DNA from: Platynereis dumerilii
Taxonomy: Eukaryota; Annelida; Polychaeta; Phyllodocida; Nereididae
Direction: 5' to 3'
DNA: 64,000 nt
NCBI GenBank assembly: GCA_026936325.1
Contig: JAPTHN010000001.1
Span: forward strand, 1,364,001-1,428,000
Numbering within the stretch: the first letter of the stretch is position 1; each line of letters starts with the position of its first letter. The notes beneath the pieces are model-generated. The model was not told the origin of the DNA. It saw only the letters and a list, made by a program, of their open reading frames with translations, and made no database searches. The position numbers and the translations under genes were made by a program. Shown here in pieces: positions 1 through 34,642 of this stretch.

Positions 1-24491
<24,491 letters not shown>

Positions 24492-24607
24492 TCTGTGTTC
24501 TGGGGTGAAGGAATTGTATTTTATTGTATTGTGTGTATTGTATTGTATATTGTATGTACTCTCAGTCATGCACTCCTATGCAGGCATGAAATTCGTGGTG
24601 AACCTTC

Positions 24608-24782
24608 CAGGGACGGACGCAGGGGGGGGATGGGGGGGATGCATCCCCCCACCAGACCAATATTTATATATTTTTATGTGTTAATTTTATCTGCGCGCAG
24701 TCACATTATGTCGTGAATTATGCGTTCCGCGACGCGATAGCCCGATAGACCCCCCAACCGGAATTTTCTGGATCCTCCCCTG
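24608..24782. mobile_element. Short hAT-like MITE, 175 bp
   Basis: The ends CAGGGACGGACGCAG and, inverted, CAGGGGAGGATCCAG are flanked by GAACCTTC (24600-24607) and GAACTTCC (24783-24790), a decayed 8 bp duplication. It lies in the first intron of the NWD1-like gene if the 5' UTR exon is real. Confidence 0.55.
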
Positions 24783-24969
24783 GAACTTCCACATTGATAC
24801 AGCTCAGGGCAGCCACTGAAAGGGACTCATGGGCAGAGAGTAAGAGACAGCCCGGGCGACAACATCCCAAGGTTCCCTTGCGGTATAGCATTCTTCATGT
24901 TGGTGACCACCATGTGATGGTGAGTAATGAGAAGACTGAGTCTTGCATATACATTCTATAGTCTATACC

Positions 24970-25157
24970 CTATGAATTGTGGGATGTCCAGGGTCTTTCA
25001 GTTGCCCCAGCAGAGAACACTGGATACAACCCACCTCCATTTAATATCCTATGGGCTCGGACCAAATTGAGTTCCAGGAGTGGGAGTCGAACCCACAACC
25101 TCATGGCCAGTGGTAGCACAAACAAGCACTGTTAACCATTAGGCCACGGGAAACTCT
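24970..25157 (-). mobile_element. tRNA-derived SINE, family B
   Basis: On the minus strand there is an A box (TGGCCTAATGG) and a B box (GGTTCGACTCC), followed by TCCTGGAACTCAATT, which also follows the B box in the copy at 61519-61905. No tRNA fold with CCA-ready acceptor is seen, so it is not a tRNA gene. Confidence 0.7.
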
Positions 25158-25159
25158 AA

Positions 25160-26830
25160 TTTGTATGTTTAGATGTTATCTTCACAGAATGAAGATTTAG
25201 ATCTATAAAAGGCTTATTTAAAGTAAGTCTGCTCCACATTCAATAACATTTTTATGTATTATCAACAACCAAGTTCATAACACTAAAGGTGTGCAAAACA
25301 TTCTTCTTCAAAGAAGGAAATTAAGCTTTATGAAAATGGAATAACATAATTATTATGTATATTACTCATGATGTTAAGCTTCGTGTTGAATTACCAAGTA
25401 AAAGCAACTGTGTATCATAAAAGCAGAGTTTTATACACTACATGCATTAAAAGCTACGTTGTCTCTCTCACTGAAGGGCTTTGGTGCCTGTAGCAACCAC
25501 ATAACAAAGATGTGGTATAATTGGGTGTGTCATGCAATTTTCAAGTTTGTAGAAAAAAAAATAAAACTGGCGAAAAATAGGAAAACTAACACAATATAAT
25601 CTGTTTAAACATAATTTAGATTAGTTGGCTGGTTATGAAATTTTCCCATAGGAAAAGTGATACTTACACATTGTCCTATACGTCCAAAATGTTTTTCCAG
25701 GCGGTAAGGTCAATTACCATGGTTAATTATTATTGTGCATGGCCAACAGGAATACAGGGTTTAACAACACTAAAACCTGCTGCGTTACTTTTACCCGTAA
25801 GGAATATATAGAAAAGCTCCATTTACAACAGAATGCCGTTGTATAATATATAGGCCTATACGGCTGGGGTGGGCTGAATTTTTTTTTTTGGAATTTCAAT
25901 ATGCCAGTGGTATAGAAAGTTGTTGGTGGCCAAAAAATGAAAATTAGTGAAAAAAAAAATTGTGGCTTGAGATTTCTGCCAGGCCACTCCGGCTTTCATG
26001 AAAGTGCATATTTTCAGCCATTTCGCATGCTTTTTTAGACCATTTTTTTGGCGCTGAGTCAGCTTCCTGGATTTCATTTATTTGTTGTTGTTTATTTTTT
26101 GCCATGAAGCATTTTAAAGTCTCTTTTTTGTTGTTGCATTAAAATATAAACTCAACTGCTCGTATATTATTAAATTATAATTGGACGTATTGGACTCCAA
26201 TGTGTATATCAATATCATATCAATAAATTAACAAGTGTGCCTTTTGTGTTGATTTTTGCTCAAGTGTTAATAATCTCTAGAAATATGTGATAGCCAACGC
26301 CTAAATGACAAAATTATTTATTTAAAGTTCTGCTTATTTTACAGATATATTGATTGTTTGAGGTACATAGACAAGTAAAATTGTACAAAGCAGCATTTCA
26401 ATAATATTTATTGGACCTCAACATAATATGTTTACCATAGCATTGTCTGGCTCTGAAATATTGTTCGGCAAAGACAGTGGGTGTCAGAGAGCAGTGGTTC
26501 AATAACTATTGGTCCCAGGGGCCTGGAGAAAAAGAGCCCTATGTGTGCAGAATAGCCACACTCCCATACGTTTGGTAATTCACTCGTTTGCACATTGTAC
26601 CGATTTCAACTCACAAGACCATTTCAAGAGCAAACAAGTTCAAATGCTTTTTTGTTGTTTTTTGGTTGAAATTTCACCATTTCAAATTTTTGATCCATAC
26701 ATTGTTCATTGTAGTCAACAGTTAAAGCATTTTAAATTTTGAAAATATAATTATTCACCTAATTCATTAAGCTCAGGATTTTTTTAAAGCTTGGAAAGAT
26801 TTCAAGGATATAATATGCCTCAAGGAATAA
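25160..26830. other. AT-rich spacer without recognisable features
   Basis: I see homopolymer-rich AT sequence only; no open frame, TIR pair or array is supported. Confidence 0.5.
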
Positions 26831-26839
26831 TCCACCTAC

Positions 26840-26940
26840 CTTTAATATCCAACTCAACGCCAGAAGAAATTGAGGCTGAACAAAGTCCAAGAGCAGAATT
26901 GACTTCTTCGAGGCCAAGTTAGATCAGCAGATCAGCCCAG
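26840..26940 (-). other. Candidate 5' UTR exon and TATA-like promoter of the NWD1-like gene
   Basis: On the minus strand a strong donor (AAAG then GTAGGT) ends at 26840, in the same orientation as the NWD1-like gene. Its first coding exon begins with an acceptor and only 8 nt of leader, so an upstream non-coding exon is expected. A GATAAATA word at about 26966-26973 lies roughly 30 bp upstream of the supposed start. No protein-coding signal is visible. The exon is inferred from position and splice sites only. Confidence 0.35.
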
Positions 26941-27204
26941 CAGCCTGAGCTGTATGGATATCAAGTATTTATCCTCTCATGATAAGATCACGTCAGTCAA
27001 TGAAGCATGATTGGATCTGGTTCAAGAGAGGAAAACCTAGAAAAACTGCCCTGCCTGGAAACAGCCATAACAAGCCAAAATATTGCCTGATGAATTGCCT
27101 GATGAATTGCCTATGCGAAAGGCTGATGAGTGCTGCCTAAACCTGATTAATGCAGAATTGAGTGTTTTGTGAAAACAATTTTGATGCCCTCTAATAAGTA
27201 TAGG

Positions 27205-27304
27205 TTATTCACCGCAAGAGAGCGGATAGGTCTATGTGATTTATCACCTGAGGCCGTAAGCCCGAGGTGTGATAAACACATATTCGCGATCCCATGGCGA
27301 ATAA
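27205..27304. repeat. 100 bp imperfect hairpin
   Basis: Two arms of about 48 bp, beginning TTATTC at each outer end, meet around GGCCGTAAGCCC. The inner arms TTTATCACCTGAGG and its inverse are nearly perfect. It may be a solo MITE or fold-back scrap. Confidence 0.55.
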
Positions 27305-27659
27305 TTGGCTTATGCCGAAAGACAAACAGTCAAAATGAGACCATAAGTGGACAACAAAGAATGTGGGATTTATTCAAGTGAAATACAGCTTGTGATTGGC
27401 TGACAGAGGTGTTGTATGGTACTACATACTACATTATGTTAATCAATAATTATTGGAATTTTGTTTAGCCTAGATATAGACACTGATTTCAGGGATCAGA
27501 GTGCTACCATACTTTAAATTGATTCTCAACTAAAACTGATTTTTTAAAACTTCAATAGGGAAAACTCATGCACAGTTTTAAATTCAACTTAAAACGTGGC
27601 TTTGCGATGTCACTCATTTTTAAATGTCTTTTAAGATTTAATTATTTTGGGTGCCAATT

Positions 27660-27868
27660 CTTTACATCAAGGGCTCCAAGCCAATATTCTGCAAATGACT
27701 GGTTTTACCAAAACAAACTCAATATCTCAAAATGTAAATTTATGCTCTTTGAAACTCAAAAAAAAAGTAGAGTACAAACTCCGTATATATGTATTGACAG
27801 TAATTCCCTGGAATCTGTTGACTCTTACAAATACCTTGGTGTCTGGCTTGGCTCTCTATTAAATTGTT
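27660..27868 (+). mobile_element. LINE reverse-transcriptase fragment
   Basis: The frame reads NKLNISKCKFMLF and, later, SVDSYKYLGVWL, the conserved region after the catalytic palm of non-LTR reverse transcriptases (CR1/Jockey-like). It is a short 5'- and 3'-truncated scrap without the YXDD motif, cut off just before the TA-flanked MITE at 27880. Confidence 0.6.
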
Positions 27869-27879
27869 AGACGCACCTA

Positions 27880-28191
27880 CAGTGCTGCCTGTAAGTAAGT
27901 GAAACGCATGATATTGTGCCATTGCATCAATGCTATACATCCTTAATGAAACTGCTTCTGCAAGCATGAATTCTCATCCGATGAGAGGAAAACATATTGG
28001 GTCATAAAGGCCGATATGTGAGTTGCCTGCTATTGTTAAACCACATGCCTCACATATCGCCCTTTATGACCCAATATGTTTTCCTCTCATCGGATGAGAA
28101 TTTGTCCTTCCACAAGCAGTTTGGCTGAGGATGTTTACCATTGATGCAATGGCACAATGTCATGTGTTTCACTTATTTACAGGCGGCACTG
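27880..28191. mobile_element. TA-flanked palindromic MITE, Tc1/mariner-like, 312 bp
   Basis: The ends CAGTGCTGCCTGTAAGTAAG and the near-inverse are flanked by TA on both sides. The two arms, of about 140 bp each, are inverted along almost their whole length (CTCATCGGATGAGAA, CACATATCG). It inserted next to, or into, the LINE scrap. Confidence 0.75.
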
Positions 28192-28599
28192 TATGGGCCT
28201 GACAAAGAGGGAGCCACTGCTTGCTTCAATAACTCAAATCACAGTTAATACTGAAAAGTGTATTTGCAATGTATCACTTATGCAGCAAATGAGAAAAAGA
28301 CATGAACCCCCTCTTTCCATATGTGCTCTACAGAGTGCTATCACCTTGATTGTTGTGTGGTGCATTTTACCCTACCCTCTTACTCCCTGCACTTGCGAGG
28401 GAGGGCAAAAATGGAATTTGGAAAACCACGCTTTGATAACTAGTGAGGCAATACCACGGGATGTGGAAACTAACACCTGTAACCCGTATTGCAAGAGTTT
28501 ACAACCTTTCAAAAAATGCTCATTGCAATTGTACCTCTCTTTTTGCTAATAGTGCTTTTGAATTCTGTGTCCCTCAGCTCTTGATGGAGTTTAATATCC

Positions 28600-28640
28600 C
28601 CCATGTCCCTTGGCCATTTTACTTTTTAATTCCCTGTCCC
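28600..28640 (-). repeat. Inverted outlier of the 31 bp minisatellite
   Basis: One unit plus a partial (about 28552-28573) of the array at 29045 appear in inverse orientation about 400 bp before it. Confidence 0.6.
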
Positions 28641-29044
28641 CCATATCCGCCATCCAGAGCCTCGATCATTGGTGTTTCTTTGAAGATCTATAGAGTGACA
28701 TAAGTTACTCAAGTGGTTATTGTCAAAAATATCCATATTGTAATGATTCTTGTAAGTCTGTAAAGAAGTCTCCAAGACATGCCATATTTTTGCAGGACTC
28801 GGTTCTAAAGAAAAGATGAAATGGATAGGCCTACAAAGCTGCGCTCTCGTCTACAGATGTTTTAGTTCTTGTTAGATGTTCAGAAACATCTCAGAAGGTG
28901 GATCCATTCACAGCGCATTCACGCAGGAATTGATTTTAGTGACACCTGTTGATTACAGGCTTACTGATTGCTCTGCCTCCATTGGAGTTGTGCTGTAGTT
29001 TTGTGGATCAAGCCGAGACTCTGGAGTCCGGATGAGAGGTTATG

Positions 29045-29233
29045 GGGAACAGAGAATTCCAAAGTAAAATGCCAAGGGATGGAGAATTCAAAAGTAAAAT
29101 GGTCAAGGGATGGAGAATTCTAAAGTAAAATGGCCAAGGGACAGAGAATTCAGAAGTAAAATGGCCAAGGGACAGAGAATTCAAAAGTAAAATGGCCAAG
29201 GGACACAGAATTCAAAAGTAAAATGGCCAAGGG
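29045..29233 (+). repeat. 31 bp minisatellite, six units
   Basis: The unit GGACAGAGAATTCAAAAG followed by TAAAATGGCCAA repeats six times with few changes (AGAATTC core in all). An inverted copy lies near 28600-28640. Confidence 0.9.
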
Positions 29234-29239
29234 AAACGG

Positions 29240-30090
29240 GTCACATGGAGAGCATTAAACCCCTCTCAACAGAGGGGCGTACGAGGGCCAGCCAAAAGGT
29301 GCCACATGACAAATTGCTTCCTGCTGGAGAAAAGCTCTCCTATTCTGACTCTGGGCATGTTTTCAAACAACCCTGCATCACTCATGTTACACAATTGAAA
29401 ACTTTCTGAAATTGTTTGTGCTTAATGGAAGCGAATACTAGCCAATTTGTTTCATCGTCCAAGTCGCTTATTCTGGACAAGGAATTTTCAGCACTGTTTC
29501 TTTTGTAACCAATTCCATTTATTTGTTCCTACGATTTTGATATCTCAAATTTATCGAAAGAGTCGTTCATGGCCGAAAGAAAGAAACTTATTTCACAGAA
29601 ATAAAATTTAGGTCATGTTACTCTACACAAATGTCTGGCTCTGTGATATATAAACCTTTGTTTTTATTTTATAAAAAAAATACTCTAAACACCAATAAAT
29701 TACAGTATATGCAACATTTATTATGTATGCCGCACGTATACGTCAATAACAACAATACAACAGGTGTACAAAATTGCAACAATAGTATAGATAATATAGA
29801 CCTTTGTCCTTTGAGTATTAAAGCCAATAAATACATCAAACATAATATGTCAATGTACGTAAATGTAGCATTGGGTCCCAAAGTTGGTAAATTGATAGAA
29901 ATTCACAGCCTTGTTTAATAGCATCAAATTCATCAACATTCAAGGTTTGCAACTTTACATGTAATATCAGGCAGCTGAAGTCACTGACAAAGTCAGTCCC
30001 TGTCAGTAACACTATTTGTAGTAACAATACATAGATCTATAGAGTCATGGCAGTGGCTCATGCTTATGCGACAAACCAATATTGAATTCT
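29240..30090. other. Intergenic sequence without recognisable features
   Basis: AT-rich sequence between the minisatellite and the TA-flanked MITE at 30093. No gene is supported. Confidence 0.5.
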
Positions 30091-30092
30091 TA

Positions 30093-30404
30093 CTGTCCTT
30101 GACGTATTCATAGTTTTAAAAATGGAATCCAATTGTTTTCCATGCTGTTGACGTGTGATGTCATGTGAGAACTCAAGAGTCACAGCTGGCATCTCTATTC
30201 TCTAGCATTGCAAAATATGTCAAATAATTGCAAGGTGGATTCACATAGGCTAGAAGCAGGGGAATCCGACCAAGTATAAAATGACATCACAGCTTTTAGC
30301 TATTTCACATATTTTGTAGTGATAGAAATTAAATAGGGGTGCCAGCTGTGACTCTTGATTTCTCATGTGACATCACCCTTCAACAGTAAATATGACAAGG
30401 ACAG
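30093..30404. mobile_element. TA-flanked MITE with long TIRs, 312 bp
   Basis: The ends CTGTCCTTG... are inverted and flanked by TA. The arms share GTGATGTCA and CAAGAGTCACAGCTGGCA over about 110 bp. It lies just downstream of the PTS 3' end. Confidence 0.7.
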
Positions 30405-30713
30405 TAAAATGATGACATAAAACTTTTCCTTTATATTCTATAAAAAGTACAACTGTCTAAATACACACTTCTAGCAATGGATGGTTTGAAGTATTAATTA
30501 TTTTTTTCATAATTATCTCATATTAAAGAAGAAAAGATTTGTAAACAGAAAAAAATTTAAGTTAAACAGTGTATACACTTGTTTGACTTAAAAATTTTCT
30601 ACCAAGTTCTAAGTGATTAAGTACTAATACATCTGGTCCATAACAACAAATGCCCTATCTAGAATTTGAATAATCTCTCTAATACTTTAATAATCTCCTT
30701 GTCTGAGTATTTC

Positions 30714-33700
30714 CTAGTCTGAAGAATATTCTCCTCTGTAGATCATAACATTTTTGTCAGTTTCATGGATCTTCACTTCCTTCAGACATCCAGGGGGGAG
30801 ATCTTTGACCACTGAGTCCCAGATGAATACTGTCAGGTTTTCTGTTGTGCTGGAAAAGAAGATAAAACGTTTTACTGTCATGTGTTCTGCTAACATCCAA
30901 ACACCTTAGACAAATCAGCCAAAGATTGCAACCTGTAGCCACAGACTGAGGTGTTGGGGTGATCCACACAGCTGGGATCAGAGAGGGAGTGCACAGGGTA
31001 TTGAGCTATTTATAGCACAGCAGAGCTACAACAAGCCCTGGTGAGAACTCTGAATTACATTCCTTGCACTCCCTAGCAAGCTGCAATTAGGATTATTGTG
31101 ATTTGGTTATTCCTCGAATATATTGAACTTGATGCCTATATAGCAAATTATATGATGTTATGCTCTCAGCTTCAAGTCACTGCTGGAACAATTCCAACCA
31201 ATCACTGGTCTATTATTAGACCTCATGATGTCAAACCATATCAATGACAAGTAAAAATTTATCTTGGACCAAAAATTTTGCCAGCAGCTGCACTCTGGTA
31301 GATTTTATCCATTTCCCCCCTCATTTTTAAGTCAATTGAAATTTTACTTAGATTATTCTTCAATATAATATGAAACATTGGCTTGACAAAAATTCTCAGA
31401 TTACTTTCATGGTCTGGTCAAATTCACCACACAATGTTAGGTCCTAGACAAATTTTGAAAGTTTCCACAATAATTAAAACATTTTAAAAATGGTTCAGTA
31501 AAATCTTTCCAAAGATGTCAGTAGTAACATGCTATGACAAGCACAAGTTTAGCTATTACTAATTTTATCATGCATGACAGTCATTGACAAGCATTTTACT
31601 GTCAATATATAGCAATTAAGCTTACCTTACTACATCCTTGAAATATGGGACATCCTTGTCAATATTTTTATGGTCCAGGACATCCATGACATGTTTCTGG
31701 TAAACAAAGAAAGAGAGAAAGATCAACCTTGCATACTGTCAGTTTTTAATAAATTTTTTTTAGTAAGTTGCATACCAAGTTCTAGATAAAGTTGAGTTAC
31801 ACAGAGTCTGGTGGTGATAGGTTTTACTTAAAATATACATGTATGACATAAACTGTGTCATTGTGACCTTTCCTGACGTACTTTGTACTTTTTTGCAAGG
31901 ATTTTGCATGTGACATCCACAGATTCACTTGAACACAAGTTTGTTCTTTTGAATATATTGGGATTTGGGAAAACAACAAAGTTACTCTGCAAGGCTGCAA
32001 GCCCTCTAGATCATTCGTCAGTGCCATTCTCTGTGGCACAGGGACTCTAGAAATTAAAGTTGCCCAATTATAAGCTACCTATTTTTTTCACAAACATATA
32101 AAATGCCAACATTCTTGGGCAACTTTAATTTCTAGAGCCCCTGTGCCACAGAGAATGGCACTGACATATGATCCAGAGGGCTTGTAGAGTACATTTGCAT
32201 ATTTTTCCACAAACATTGCTTTTTCTTTTCAACTTGATGTTCGAACAACATCAACTCATTTATAATTTGTGTTCTGATATTACTCCGCTATAAGCAATTT
32301 TGATTCAATTCTTTCACCTGCTGTCACTCAATAACATGTAGCTAGAACTTGTGACTTAAAAAGTACATGTATGTATTTATTATAAACATTCCCTGTTTCA
32401 TTTATAAACTGTCAATAATGATTAAAAATCCCAAAGCATTACATGATTAGAGAAAACTATTCTATTTCAAGTCAATGCAATCACTCTGCTTTTTGTGGGT
32501 CATTTGCATGCCTCTTCTGGCTCCTTCAAGCCCAAGAACTGCAGTGCAATAAAATCATACTATTGGAGACTGGAGCAAAAATGTGATTTTCTCACCTTTA
32601 AAGCTTCTTTCAAATCAACGAGATTTATTACCATGCCAGTCATAGGGTCAATCTGGAAAAGAACCACATAATGAAAAAAGAGAGACTACTCTTCATCTTA
32701 CTCTAAGATTATTGGATTATTATTATTTTTTTTTTTTGCAGTTCTTTTGAGTTTAAAATCCAACTTACAGGACCCTGGGCTGTGATTTCCACCTTGTAGT
32801 TGTGGCCATGGCCATTTGGATTGTTGCATTTGCCAAATATTCTCTTGTTCTCCTCTTCACTTAGTTTATCACTGAAATTGAATATATATTGAATATTTAA
32901 GAGAAATCATTTCAAGAAAGGTGAGGCATCAGAGACGTATGAATTAATATAGGCCTGCAAGCCCTGGATCTTAAGAATTTCGTGTTACAGCAACTCAAGC
33001 ACTCTAAAAATATTCAGGTCAAAATCGGTTTTCAAATACCAAATGGTTTTTTTTAAACAACCATGGTGCTTTTTACATAGAAATTTGGTTTTACCCAAAA
33101 ACCTGCAGCATTCATGATACATTGACAATTCAGTTGCATGGTATTTCCACAAACCCAAATTGGAATGATGTGGAGTACACGGGGAAAAAACCAATTGGTT
33201 TTTTTGTAGGAGCTTTATTTTTTAGAGTGAGTTTAGAAATTAAATTTGAGGTTGACACCCATGTGAGGACCATCTCAGAGCATCACATGGTTCACACCCA
33301 GAGATCTGGAACATCAAGGGCAGTTCTTGTGACTTGAGTTTATCCTTGTGACCTTCTGTTAATGGTGGTATAGTCACATGACAGGGTAACTGTATGAACC
33401 AAATGGACCACATGACTGAATGATGCTACAAACGTACTGATTTCTATTATCAAATAATGTATCTGCTCTGTCTTGATTTATTTTGTTTTAAATTATAATT
33501 TAGAGATTCCATGTGTAGGTTTTGGACAGACTTCTTTAATGTCAAACTGACCTATTGAAGTGCATCAACAAATTTATGTATGTTTGCATACATGGATGCC
33601 ATGACCCCAGCTGGCAGGTCATCTTGACTAAATAGATTGTCTGAAATGATTTACATACATAGGCCTACTGGAAACTTTCACACACAGAAACAATCTGCCC

Positions 33701-34465
33701 AAATGTGTGCATACACTTTGTATTTGTCGACCAATTCCCAATCCTCTTGGCTAAGAATACAAGGGATTCCATTTTTAAAGCCTGGCCCCAAGTAGATCTA
33801 AGAAGGCTAAGTTCTACTTTTTTTATGAAGTAGGAATTTTGAGACAAGTCAGACAACTTATAATTCAATAAATCATTTTAATGGACAATACAATCTGGAT
33901 AATTTGTTGTTGTTGTTTTTTTAAGAAAGAATTTAGAAAGATAAGAAAGAGCAAAAAGATGTGTCACACATCTTAAATAATTACTTGAAATAGAAACTGC
34001 CTGGAGAGATTTCTGCCAGGTAAGCTAAAGATCAAACATAGGCCTATATTTAATGAGGAATCACTATGCAATTTACCAATACAGTCATATCAATTTTTTG
34101 TGTCTTGTTGCAGTCTGTGGCACTAGCACTATTAAGATTGCAGCAGCCAGAGTTCTCCACCCTATTAAAATATGCTGCAGTGTAGGCCTATGTGTACTTG
34201 GAATTAAATTAAGCCTATATGTTTTGTGGTGTATTAATGTACTGATTTTTCATCTATGGATACATTGACATCAGACCTGCAATTGCAGTCTTACAGATTG
34301 AGCAGCATTGATCAGCTGTGCATGTGTTTACCTGCCACGCCCCCTTTTTTGGTGGCTGCACCTGTGAAGTGATTACAGAATAAAAACCTACTTGTGTAGC
34401 CGATGACAAGCACTGAAGGACTCTGATCTTGTGATGTACCCAAATGGTCGTTTGTTGTTCTCCAT
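30714..34465 (-). CDS. PTS: 6-pyruvoyltetrahydropterin synthase, complete, five exons
   Basis: Converts 7,8-dihydroneopterin triphosphate to 6-pyruvoyl-tetrahydropterin in cytosolic tetrahydrobiopterin synthesis. Exons, all phase-consistent: 34392-34465, 32769-32871, 32596-32652, 31626-31696 and 30714-30849. They give 146 residues, against 145 in human. Visible are the zinc-binding histidines His21 (FSACHRLH), His46 and His48 (in KCNNPNGHGHNY), the catalytic Cys40, the Asp86-His87 pair (VLDHKN) and the STTENLTVFIWD strand. The start ATG opens the first exon directly after the divergent promoter, and a stop (TAG) follows GEYSSD. Two small palindromic repeats (31981-32191 and 33000-33229) lie in introns. 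The family assignment is very secure. Confidence 0.97.
31981..32191. repeat. Near-perfect 70 bp inverted repeat (hairpin MITE)
   Basis: Arms at about 31998-32068 and 32118-32184 are almost identical inverted (CAGTGCCATTCTCTGTGGCA, GAAATTAAAGTTGCCCAA), with a loop of about 48 bp. The outer TACTCT words also match inverted. It lies in PTS intron 3 and could fold as a long hairpin in the pre-mRNA. Confidence 0.8.
33000..33229. mobile_element. MITE with CACTCTAAAAA termini
   Basis: CACTCTAAAAA at the left is inverted at the right (TTTTTAGAGTG) over 230 bp, and A/T-rich inner parts are partly inverted. No target duplication is clear. It is in PTS intron 1. Confidence 0.5.
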
Positions 34466-34642
34466 GGCTGCTGTGGGACCCTGTACAATGCGAAATGTGA
34501 TTTTGACAGCTCTCTGGATCCTTTTGATCCCTGCAATTCCGCGCCAGCCAATCAGCGCGCAGGTCAGGGGTCACGCGACGTCAATGTCAAGGCCGTTCTC
34601 CATGTAAATAATGGTGGTCCAGTAGAAAATTATCTGGAAGTT
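34466..34642. promoter_or_regulatory. Bidirectional PTS/MSTO1 promoter
   Basis: Only 177 bp separate the PTS start codon (minus strand) from the MSTO1 start codon (plus strand). The interval is locally GC- and CpG-rich in an AT-rich region. It contains a CCAAT-type box (AGCCAATCAGCGCG, near 34540-34556) and a CRE-like half (CGACGTCA, near 34577), and no TATA box. This is the usual build of a housekeeping divergent promoter. On the MSTO1 side two short upstream reading frames precede the main ATG (34584-34607 and 34611-34625). Confidence 0.75.
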
